Shown here piece after piece: positions 48,036 to 58,552 of a DNA stretch of 64,000 nucleotides (position 1 is its first letter; each line of letters opens with the position of its first letter). Position numbers and translations under genes: made by a program. A model generated the notes under the pieces. The model made no database searches and was not told the DNA's origin. It saw nothing but the letters and a program-made list of their open reading frames with translations. Source of the stretch: Spongospora subterranea f. sp. subterranea (lineage: Eukaryota > Endomyxa: Phytomyxea > Phytomyxea > Plasmodiophorida); contig JAUGWO010000091.1 in assembly GCA_049724395.1 (NCBI GenBank), positions 186,001 through 250,000 on the forward strand, read 5' to 3'.

Positions 48036-50619
48036 ATGTCGTCTGTGAGTGATATTGTCTTATCGTCGGCACCGCTCGACGAGAAGCTGGCAACTTTCAA
48101 GACTGTCATTGATGATGTTATCGTCAATGGAGCTTTTGAAATTATGGCGAATACCATTACGCTTTGTGAGTGATGCACAGGCTCCAACAGGTTATGTCGC
48201 ATCAGGACCTGAACCGTTGATGCAGTGTTGCATAAAGTCGGGGAAAGCAACCCGATAACACGACCCGCCATCTCATATATTGTGGATTCATTGGCAAACG
48301 TGACCGATGACCAGGAATTAGAGTAATCTATCGCCTCGATTCATATTTCACAAAGTCCAATTCTTTTTTCTTGAATTTCTTCTACTTCGACAAAGATTTG
48401 ATCTACCATCGGAATATTTTCATATTCTCGCTCAAAATTATTCGATTTTCGTGCATTTGAAGCGTGTTTTTCCACTTGAACCTCAATCAATTTACTCTTG
48501 GTGACACCGACTATGGTAAATTCTACAGTTTACTTCTGCGACAGTTTGCACTCATGTTTAAAAAGCAGTTGCTCATTATTCCGTGTTCTGTCAGGAAGCT
48601 GTGCGCACATACGCTTTCATTGATGAGGAATAAAATCATGTATTATGGGGATGACGTAAAACACATCTTGCTGTTGGCCGCCCGTCCATAGCCACGCTCA
48701 TGTTCCATTTAGTGTCTAACTCTATCGGTCCTACAGTCGGAGGTTCATCAAGCTAAAGAGGAGTATTCCCAAGCCGCAAAGGTAAATTCAGCGAAATCAT
48801 CAACCTTGTTTTTCAGTGAAGCTATTTTTTATTTCGGATTTCTGTTTTAATTTTACCTCTTCAATGCTTCATTTACCAGTACTGGGTGTGGTAAATGACG
48901 TGGCTCTCCTTGTACCAGATTCTAGCTGAAGTGGACCTTGATCACATTAGCGAGGTGGCTGCTCGTGCTAACCTTCTACTACGTATCACCGAGCTTTATT
49001 TAGCCGACGATGACTCTGTTGCAGCTTCACGCTATGTTTTACGCGCCCATCGCCTAATTGGACAATGCGCCAATAACACTGCTTTGCTTGTTCGCCATAA
49101 AGTAAGCTCTTGAACTGATCAATATTGTACTTGAAAAGTTGCCCGTTCGTTTTGACAATAAACGTTTCCTCGGTACAATGAAGTAATAACGCGCTCAAAG
49201 ATAAGCCGATACTCATGTTTTTGTTTTAGAGCAGCTATGCTCAAGTATTAGACGCCGAACGCAAATTTCAAGATGCCGCCCTGCGATATTTGTCATTGTC
49301 GCAGATGGATTGCCCAGATTTGATCAGTGATACTGATCAAGTAAGAAGACAGTTCCTTCGTTTTCACAATTCATTCAGTTCTTCACTCCTCTTTATATGA
49401 CTCAATTGTAACATCTCAACATTAATTTAATCTTCTTGCTCAACTTGACGCCGGTTTTTGAATTTTTGTTTTCATTTCTGTTAAACGTATTTTGATTCTT
49501 GTAATCACCTTCTACATGCATCTATAAATATCAATTCATGGTATAGGTTATTGCATTACAGCATGCGGCTACATGTGCAATATTGGCGGGGGCAGGTCAG
49601 AATGCGTTACGAGATTTTTCGATGTTATCGTTTATCTAGTCATACCCGTTGAACCATGTTTCCTTTGTTTGGTTTTCTAATAATCCAGATATTGTTGACT
49701 AATCGGCTATTTAATAATCAGGTCCATCTCGGTCCCGCGTTTTGGCGCTTCTGTATAACGACCCGCGAGCTCGTGCCCTGCCGAATTACGCCATGTTAGA
49801 GGCGATGCATTGCAACAAAATCATCGGCCCCGAGCAGCAGACGCAGTTCAGGGAGCTCTTGAAACCTCATCAGAATGCCGACCTGTGAGTTCTCAAAGCC
49901 ACTCTCTGTTTGCACTTCTCTCACCATCGACCTTCTGTTAGCGCTGGCGGATCAACCATTCTGCAGCGCGCCGTTCTAGAGCGTAATGGGAAACTTTCAC
50001 TCACCGTTGATTCTTTATAATTGAACAACTTGCTTTCATATTTTCAGTTCCTGAATGACTGTTCGTCTCGGATCCTCAATATGTCTTTTTTCCAGATAAC
50101 ATGCTGGCGGTATCGAAATTATACCAGAATATCTCTTTGGTAATGTCCCATTGTCTCGCTTAGATCCTGCGGCGTTAAATTGATCATATATGCTGTCAGT
50201 CGTCATTAGGTAAACGTCTTTCTATCTCATGTGAAGAAGCCGAGACTGTTGCTGCGCTAATGATCGAGCAAGGGCGCATGCATGGAATAATCGATCAAGT
50301 TGCTCAAAGTATAATTTTTCAAGACGGTGAGTATTGGCGTATTCGCCGCCATTTTTGGGATTGTTACCAAATGATTTCAATTTTTCCCTAAGGCTCCGAA
50401 TCCTACTTTCGATAGTGGGTCAACATTAAGTATTTGCATATTTGCATTTTCTATCATCTCCTTTTGTCGTAGCTCGCATTGCTCGTATTAATCATTGCAG
50501 TAGTTAATATCAAGTGCCCATTGGGATCATGGGATGACCAAATTCAGGCGTTTTGTTCATCCTTGAACTCTGTGGCAGACAATGTCGCTGATCAAATCGC
50601 AGTCGGTCGTGCTACATAA
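48036..50619 (+). CDS. COPS4: COP9 signalosome subunit 4 (CSN4)
   Basis: Scaffold PCI-domain subunit of the COP9 signalosome, which removes NEDD8 from cullins. Exons show EVAARANLLLRITELYLAD, SYAQVLDAERKFQDAALRY, VIALQHAATCAILAGAG, SRSRVLALLYNDPRARALP, LEAMHCNKIIGPEQ, GGSTILQRAVLERN and the winged-helix part EEAETVAALMIEQGRMHGI, each aligning with human COPS4 in order. The last exon contains WDDQIQAFCSSLNSVAD and ends at TAA 50617-50619. Some introns are longer (100-200 nt) than elsewhere. The start is ATG 48036. Confidence 0.92.
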
Positions 50620-51046
50620 CATCGTGGTTTCGCCGCGCTACTGTCATCGCTTCTATTTATTTCACCTTAAATAACTTATAAACTCTTTGTGCCCAGTTAT
50701 ACCCACTCGAAGATACTCTTGTGTTTGTTCAACGAGGTTGCCAACTCTCAGTCAGATCCCCGTCCATGGTCAATGTTCACCCAGACTACGGTAGACCCTG
50801 CAATCTTCGTTTCACAACCATATGTACTACATATACAAATGTTAGTCCAGACGAATGGTGATCTTCACCACACTTACCAACGGTTGTATCGTATCTCTAC
50901 TCTACCATTGACCATGCATTGATACTGTTCAATTTACCTGTGAAAGCAGTTGCAGCGTCTGTGTAGTCCGCCGTCATCACTGTTATTCGGCTCAAGTCGT
51001 CACGCTTTATAATAAATCATAATGCAATAATTGCGCTAGGAGTGTG
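50620..51046. other. Intergenic, no gene seen
   Basis: Spacer between COPS4 and PTPA on the same strand. A 77-codon frame (50689-50922) has no supporting features. Confidence 0.3.
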
Positions 51047-52691
51047 ATGGCGGCGAATGGCGATAACAATAGGGATGAGGCAGCGGCCCAGGTGCGATTC
51101 CAGGTGCCTATCAAGCATATAGCCGACCTACGCGCCGACCTCTCCAAATTCCAGGCATCGCCTGCGTATCGGGAAGTAGTCGCCTTCTTAACGGCCCTGA
51201 ACGGCTCTGTTCGTTCATTGCCAATCTCATCGTGTCCGACGCCATCGCGTCATGCCATCGCTCTCACACAGATTCTAGACCAGTCCGTTACGACACCTTC
51301 CGCCATTACCACCATTACTTTCTAACATTGCATGGTTTCTTCCAAGCATCTTCCAATTCCTGTTAGTCTTTTCGCTTGTCGCTTTTTCAATTTGCATCGA
51401 AATTGATATCTGCATTTGCTCTCTTCACCTTTTTTTCCACAGGGTGTGAAAACTTCTCATTTTTCTGTGTTTCTGATGTGTTACTTCATCTCAATAATGC
51501 ACAATTCCACCAAGTAATCTGAATATGTTTTTTACTCTTTCGGATCTATCGAGGTTGCGCTGTTTAGTTATACATGATTCAGAATTGGGCAATGGATCGA
51601 CGAGATTCCTCCGTTAGCAAGCGCTCAACGTTATGGGAACAAAGCGTTCCGTTTATGGCTGGGGCGTCTTGAATCGGTAGATTAGACCAATTCTCTCAAT
51701 GGCCCGCCTGAACAGAGTATTAGGAAGCTCCGAATTTATTGAGATTGTTATTACCTGCCGATTTATTGGACGCTACTGTTGAGGTCGTCCCTTATTTCCT
51801 GGTCTCATTCGGCGATAAAACCAGAATCGACTATGGAACGGGGCATGAACTCAACTTCATAGCTTTCATTCTCTGCTTGGCGAAACTTGGTGTGTTCGGC
51901 CCAAATGATCTGCCTGTTATCGTTTTGCATGTATTTCACCATTATTTGAATCTCATGAGGAAACTTCAGACGGTGATTTATTGCATAATGCTCTATTCAA
52001 TAATCAGTGCTAATCATTCGCAAAGGTTTATTGGTTAGAACCCGCTGGATCAAAAGGTGTCTGGGGTCTCGATGACTACCAATTTCTGGCGTTTTACTGG
52101 GGAGCTTCTCAATTGATTGGTAAGACTATATCAGAAGTTTAATTTTAGAAAGGTGGAAACATTTTACAGGTTATCCCCTTCGGTTGACTTTCTTTATCTG
52201 TTTTCTTTTGCAAATCTGCCTGAACGTTTAATGTGTCAGGTTGCGAGAACGATGGCATCACGCCAAGTTCGATACACTCCCAGGCCATTGTTGATAAATG
52301 CGTTGACGATTACTTATATTTCAGCTGTATCCGTTTTATCACCAAGGTGTTGAACTGTTCCGGATCATGGTCCTCACAAGTTCATACATGTATTTCCATA
52401 GATGAAAAGAGGCAGATTTGAAGAATATGCTCCTCTGTTGAACGATATTTCGGCAGTCCCATTTTGGGAAAAGGTTAATTCAGGTAAATCGCAGTGATGA
52501 TACCCATGTTAATAAGTTTTGTGATGATTGTTTTTTCCGTATTCAGGCCTATTGCGCATGTATTATAAAGAAGTTTTAAACAAGTTTCCGGTCAGTTGAT
52601 CTGCCGACTCGTATAACAAATTCTGACCGTTGATTTTCAGGTCGTTCAACATTTCCTATTCGGCAGCATTTTGCGATATTCTTCTGAGTAA
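51047..52691 (+). CDS. PTPA: PP2A phosphatase activator PTPA
   Basis: Peptidyl-prolyl isomerase-like activator of protein phosphatase 2A, cytosolic/nuclear. Exons show [25 protein letters not shown], the hallmark [71 protein letters not shown] and [16 protein letters not shown] at the C-terminus. Introns are about 50-90 nt. The start is the ATG at 51047 and the stop is at 52691. Confidence 0.95.
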
Positions 52692-52700
52692 TAAAATATC

Positions 52701-53061
52701 ATGTCAATTCAAACAGTGATCAAGGGGTAATTCTACCTTCGATAATTTCTTGATGCATATGTAGCAAAATAACAGGTACCGTACCGATGAGCTTCTGACG
52801 TTGAATAGGCTTCCTGGCAGGGATTTCAAGGCGAACGATATCTTAGATATGGTATTCTTGGTACTTGTTCCAACCCAAGAGTCGAATCAAGGGGGGACTC
52901 TACTCCTGATAATATTACGGACCCGAAAACATGCTATGAATACTTTGCGCACGAACTCATCCATCAATGATAGCGGTTGATCATTAACAAACAACAAAAA
53001 TCATTGAATTTCTTACCTTTAGGAGGCGTTGATAGTAGTGATCTTGAAGGAAATACTGTAA
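52701..53061 (+). CDS. Possible tiny protein with an eIF4E-binding-type motif
   Basis: Beginning 10 bp after the PTPA stop, a three-exon model (introns about 52727-52775 and 52853-53022) would give ~46 residues, with YRTDELLTLNRLPGRDF matching the Tyr-X4-Leu-hydrophobic eIF4E-binding pattern. Frame continuity and plausible GT-AG sites are the only support; it could be chance or part of an alternative 3' end of PTPA. Confidence 0.25.
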
Positions 53062-53529
53062 TACTTTCGGGCCTGGACTCAATCTCTTACCCTCGCTGAT
53101 GCCTGTTATCAATTTCATTCAGAATCGCAATGCATTCAGAAAGTGCAGTGTTGCCGGGACACAATTTTCGGCGAGCGAAGTTTGCCTTGCGATAACATAG
53201 CGACGCAAGCGTTCACATCATCCACCCGCATTGTTAGTCAGGAAACTTAAAACGCGCTGAAATTTTGTCTTTGACCCAGGACAACGCCAGCGACGTGGCG
53301 AGATATTCCTATAGTAGCTGGTGGTTGACTGGCACAAATCACCAGGTTGCACCTAGAATCGAGTCATATTTGTTGAACGTTGAGAAAAAAAAAACACGAA
53401 AAATGCGGTCAACAGGCATTGACGCTGGATAATAATTCACCAACAAACCTGAGTGTACAATGGTGTAAAACCATAGCCACAGGCTCCGTGATCCTTTTTT
53501 TTCATCTGGTCCTTGAAAATATTGAAAAC
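53062..53529. other. Intergenic upstream of SENP8
   Basis: No supported exon. Probably the SENP8 promoter. Confidence 0.3.
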
Positions 53530-54327
53530 ATGGGGTCGGACACGATTAGCTACGAAGGCACAACGTTGTATCCTAGTGACCTATGCCTCATTGATGCACC
53601 TGCATGGTTCAACGATAACCTTATTGGTGACTTCGTTTCGGGCATACGCTTCGGTAGGAGCTAAGACATTCATAGGTTTCGTCTATGATTGGTTCCAAAC
53701 TAAAACGTTCGCTGAGCCTCCGTACAAGTTTCTGTTTATTAATCCTGCGACGGCCTTCATAATAATGCACGAGAAAGGTTTGTCGGCGCGTATTTTTAAT
53801 GAGCTGTTTTTGATGAAAAACCTATTCAGATCCAGAAGATCTAATGAATGTTGTGCAATCATTGGAGCTAGATAAATACGAGATCGTGTTCATGCCGGTT
53901 AACAACAGCGACAACGTTCGAAGGGCTGGTGGCGGAAGCCACTGGAGCTTGTTGGTTTTACACAACACCAACAATGAGTTCGTTTATTTCGATTCGATGG
54001 GGTTATTCAACCGCTCCTACGCCCAAATAATCGTTGACCAAATTATCAACTGTCTGAGCCGAAATATAGCAATGGTTGATGGACAATGTCCTCAACAGGT
54101 ACATTCATCATCAATATTTGTGGTGCGCACACAATTACGTCGGGGTCTAGGCTAATTCTTACGACTGTGGAGTGTTCGTAATCGAGATGACAGACAGAAT
54201 AGCTAGCTCGTTGCGAAATGACGTGGAACTAAGCCAATTTGCGACAAGGATCACTCCAGAAGACATCGTCAGACGGCGCAATTATGTTCACGATATCATA
54301 AAACAAATTCAATCATCGCAATGCTAA
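53530..54327 (+). CDS. SENP8: NEDD8-specific protease SENP8 (NEDP1/DEN1)
   Basis: Cysteine protease of the Ulp/SENP family that matures NEDD8 and trims NEDD8 chains. Exons 53530-53626, 53676-53777, 53830-54098 and 54151-54327 join in frame to 214 residues (human 212). The N-terminus has ISYEGTTLYPSDLCLI and WFNDNLIGFVYDW. The catalytic triad is complete: His in GGSHWSLLVL, Asp in FVYFDSMG, Cys in NSYDCGVFV, with the oxyanion Gln in CPQQ. The length and APAWFNDN entry fit SENP8 rather than SUMO proteases. Introns are 49, 52 and 52 nt. Confidence 0.95.
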
Positions 54328-54339
54328 TTTAGTTTCAGT

Positions 54340-55128
54340 TTCGGTTCCCGACAAAGCGGTGTCAAAAGTAACAGTGCTAAACGAGACAGATTACGCTTTA
54401 CAATCAACATTTGTTTACATGGACGGTATTGTTTTAGAGCCAACATTTCTTGCGCCAAATTGTTGAATTGAACTGAGGCTGCTACCCATCCATAAATCTT
54501 TCGAAGGTTTGCACATTAGACCGTTGAGCATCAGTCCAAACTGTTGAGTTGCACAAACCGAAGGATGAAATTCTGCCTGAGCCATCTACTCGTTATTAAT
54601 TACCCGCTAATGTTTAGCGGAAATTGGGGTCGGATGTTTGATGAAGCTCGATTATTTCAAGTCAAGAAACTAGGTAGCCCGAACAACAGGAGATTCAAAA
54701 CGAAGCCATCTCCTGCCTTCAAATTCAATCTCACTGGGCATTAGGGATTTCCCAAAGCCCAAGATCAATTGAAGTCGTCGCCAATAGTTAGCCGTGAATT
54801 GGCCCGGGTTGCAACCTGCACATTTAGCGAACATTGATTAAATCCTGGAGAAAACTGAAGTTTCATCCAGAGCTCGGTAATGACAAAGGCGTCCCCGAAT
54901 ACTCCATAAGTGCTGTGGATGTCCACGAACCGTAAAACGCTCGCCGATTGTGGAGCTCAAGGTAGCGCATCGTCATCGTTAGATGAGCGGCAAATATTTG
55001 AGTGTACTACGGCCCCTTTCTCGATTGCAATGAGGCTCTTCCCCTTTCCAAACCGTCTAAACATCGCTGAAGTGCTTTCAATAATTGAAAAAGTGCCGTT
55101 CAAGCAAAAAACAGAGCAACATTTCTGA
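54340..55128 (+). pseudogene. Fragments resembling TRAPPC13 (DUF974)
   Basis: Pieces in differing frames: TVLNETDYALQSTFVYMDG with IVLEPTF, VELHKPKDEILPEPSTRY and SGNWGRMFDEARLFQVKKL. They recall the C-terminal beta domains of TRAPPC13, especially the W-R/G-E-x-G/A-R-L-Q/F block. No convincing single exon chain or N-terminal half was found, so this may be a decayed copy or a gene I cannot splice. Weak. Confidence 0.25.
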
Positions 55129-55228
55129 TTCATAATCAGATTACAGTGTGGTTTATGATTAACAATTACCTGACGATATATAAATATATATTCTGATCCT
55201 GCTCGGTCTCATGTTTCAGCGCCGATTG

Positions 55229-55429
55229 TCATTGAGGCGGCTTTACACCTCGATCTTGAAGCGCCGTCTCTTTCTCCAGTTCGACGTTGAAGAATTCCCG
55301 GGTCCTGGTACGCATCTCGCTAACTGCATGAACCATTCCCTGGAGTCGATCTTGGTCGGAATCCTGGTAGGAGATGGTGGTCGTCATGATCTCGACGCCA
55401 TTGATCACAACTTGGCTCGTCACGGACAT
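55229..55429 (-). CDS. GON7: GON7-like small KEOPS subunit
   Basis: A 66-residue intronless frame from a true ATG. The central segment DSDQDRLQGMVHAVSEMRT followed by REFFNVELEKE matches the spacing of the GON7 helix region (QGLL-V-QM-E-F). GON7 is the small fifth subunit of the KEOPS complex that makes t6A on tRNAs. The similarity is short, and the disordered acidic tail of animal GON7 is absent. Confidence 0.4.
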   Translation of the reverse strand: MSVTSQVVINGVEIMTTTISYQDSDQDRLQGMVHAVSEMRTRTREFFNVELEKETALQDRGVKPPQ

Positions 55430-56299
55430 GTTACCGATGCCCGATACAGTACGACACTGACTGCCGACCGGCGCAAAAACCCATTACACCAACGGCCAAC
55501 GGGGCAAAATGTTGTAGGATATCACAACTATCAGCTTGGTTCCCTCGGCCTGTTCTTTTGACGTATAGTTCATTGACGATTGGTAGGACCATGTTTCACA
55601 CTTGCAAAGGGGCCTAATTGGTTAGGCCACCGTAGTCGTCGCTGTCGTTAACTATTTTTCAATGGCCGCCCGACTTCGAGTTATGCTCATCCAATAAGAC
55701 TTACCGCTTCTGATATTGTGGGCCTGAATCAACGATCAGGTCGTAGCGGATGGTCGAAGGGTGTGCGCCCAATTATGCGAATGGCGCACAGGGTTTACAT
55801 TTTCATTTCCTCATTTCTTGAAATACTCCAAGAACCAAAAACTAACTGGTCCGTTAGTTATGTAGATATTTATCAACAATGACGGTGGGTCCAGTCGCCG
55901 TATAGACGACAGTCGGGCAGATACCCGCTCTTCTATCTTCCTTCGAATGTCAATACATAATTGCATATGTCAATAAATTATTCCGCCAATTGCCCATGAA
56001 TAGCCCATGGTTCACGTCAAATAGGTCAATCCATCACTGTTCGTGACACCTCAAACATTACTGCCTGTTACTGCCCATCCTTGTGTTCAACAACAGTCAA
56101 GCCACTTGCTGTAGTGTACTAACACTGTACTAACGCAACCCCATCCGTTTTCCTGTGTGTTTGTTTTCACCGTGGTGAGTCCGTGGTGTATCACTGTCAT
56201 TTGTGGGGTGTTGACCGTTCCCACGTGCTGCTGTTCTGTGTCACATTCCAGAAGTGAGTCGAGGAGTGAAGAACCCTTTTTTTTTCATTGGTAGACCTG
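55430..56299. other. Intergenic, no gene seen
   Basis: About 870 bp between divergent starts of the GON7-like gene and GET4. No repeat or exon recognised. Confidence 0.3.
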
Positions 56300-57983
56300 A
56301 TGTCCAGCGCTCCCAATAAGCGTTTCGCCCGCCTCGAAGCGAAAGTTGAGCTGTATATTGGTGAGGGCAAATTTTACGAAGCTGAACAAATGTAAGATGG
56401 TAAAACCGATTTTTTTCGGTGGTTGCTTCTGAGCTGTAGCTCTGATATCTGGTTTATTTCTTGTTTTGCGTACATTTCTATGCCATGATTCAAGCCATTA
56501 ATAATGGGAAATTAGTTCTCTGAACTCCTTCGAATCCAAATACACTTTTAGTTGTGCTCTTATATCTCTAGTAGTGACTTTCTGAATTTCAGATATTCAA
56601 CAATATGTTCACGTTTGTCTTCCGACAAGCTTTTTTCAGAAGCATCTGACGTCGCTTACCAAGGCGCTCAGCGACTTTTAACCACAGGAACGGGCAATGC
56701 TGGTGCCAAACTCTCTATGTCCTTCATCAACATTTTGACAATTGGAAAGGTCCCCATGACAGCAGAGATTATTGGTAAACATTTCCAAATGTCTCTATTC
56801 ATGTTCTCAAGAAAATTTCAGATAAGATCGTAGATGTGTTTCGATCCTTTCCTGGGGCTAATTGCGTTTCCAAGGTGGGCTTCATGAAAGCTGCCATTAA
56901 GTACAGTATATTTGTTGGAAATTCTTGAACATAATATTAATGATCCGAACAGATGGTCTTATCAGTTTGATACTTCCGGCGGCGATCCAACGTTGCATCG
57001 AGAGTTGGCTCTGCACTTCCGCTCTGTTGGCGCTTTTGGCGATGCCAATTTACATTTGCTTAGAGCGAAAGACTGTGATTTGCATTATGAGTTGCTATCT
57101 GAATGGAGCCATCATGTGTACAAAAGCGAGCAGGATTTGCTCATCGCCAGAACCGTTATTCAGTTAGTAAACCGCTCTCGTTTCCTTCCTTTCTATTTAC
57201 TATACTGAATTCCATAGGTATTTGTGTCTGGAAGACGTCTCTGGGGCTCTTCGTATCTTAGATCTTGCCCGTGCAGGGGATATAACACCTCTCCTCAAAA
57301 CTCCACTAATGAGTTTTACCAAATTCCGTAATGCCCCGTCAACATCTTTTTGCATGCTAATTTTTTTTAGTAGTTGAATCGGTTCGACGGAACTCCACAG
57401 GGCTTTTTCAGATGCTGCGATCGAAATATGCGTTATCATTGAAAAGAGATTCTGCCTTTGAAACCGTAAGCTTCTAATAGTAATGTTCAAATTTGGTAAC
57501 TGAAGCAGTTATCAATTTAGTATATGGATCAGATTGGTGAAAAAATTTTCAATATTCAATCAGGAAACAGAGGGGGGCTTTTCTCGGATTTATTCTCCAA
57601 TTTAATTGACAGCCCAGCTTAACGTGTCAACTCTTTGTAACCACATCACGTAATCGCAGGGACGATTGGCTTTAATATACATATTCACAAATCTAACTCT
57701 AATACTATTCGGAACAGTTTTCATATCGCTTTAGCAAGCAGTTATCGATTGTGGTAATTCGTTTTCCGATGGTTCCAGCTGTAACCCGCAGAATGGAGAA
57801 TCCAATATTAAGGATACTGATTGTACAGAAATTAAAAAAAGAACTATGTGAAATTTTCAGGTGCTGCTAACAGAAATCGGGCCACAATTAACCGTGAAGG
57901 CTCCGGTATCTGGCGGACGATGTCGATATGCGTTTATATCATCAAGCGCATCTGGAATGCAAACCGAACGTGTGAATGCCTAA
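56300..57983 (+). CDS. GET4: GET4/TRC35, tail-anchored protein insertion factor (3' end uncertain)
   Basis: GET4 bridges Get3 and Get5/BAG6 in delivery of tail-anchored proteins to the ER. Exon 1 gives RFARLEAKVELYIGEGKFY and EAEQM; the next gives YRTICSRLSSDKLFSEASD and VAYQGAQRLL. Later ones give NDPNRWSYQF, GDPTLHRELALHFRSVGAF and YLCLEDVSGALRILDLAR, in the order of the human protein's helical repeats. The 5' splice site CA|GTTAGT near 57161 restores the TVIQYLCLED joint. The final exons (from about 57860) are not clearly resolved; a stop at 57983 is one option. Confidence 0.8.
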
Positions 57984-58552
57984 ATATCCTACAGCAGCGA
58001 TGGCTGGCAAACTCTGACAATGTCCTGAGTTTCTTCGCATGCATATATCCGATACCAATTTGGCGATACATGAACTTGCTGCAAAGACGCAATGGCAACG
58101 TCTTGCAAGCTATTATGGGAACACCAGCACCGACGAAGTTGTTGAAACTTAGGGTGACGACGATGATTTTGCGAGAAATTCATTTTCCAAATTCGTAGTA
58201 AATCCGATAAACCCCCTGTAATTTTGTCCCGCTATCTGATATAGGTATGTCTGAACCCCCTCGACCAGTCCCGGTCCCATCCCACTGTCATCCTCTGGAC
58301 AGTGCCCGTAACCCCCCTCGACCGGCACCAAAGGGGACGTCACTATCAATCTCTCCCTGGCAACGGCCCATCGCCCCTTTCCCTGATATTGTATCCGCTA
58401 CAACTCCATCGTTTTCCCCACTGGGATAAAGTCCGAGGAAATTAGTCCGCAATCTGATCGCCATCTTTGTATATTGTTCTTTCAAGTGAACGACCTTCCC
58501 AAGCAAAGCCAAAATCGTCTGGGCCCGGGCATGAATAAAGCTCCCATCCGCA
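57984..58552. other. Region between GET4 and eIF4B
   Basis: May hold the end of GET4. The stretch 58240-58430 is rich in Pro codons (CCCC and CCTC runs) but has no recognised protein. Confidence 0.3.
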
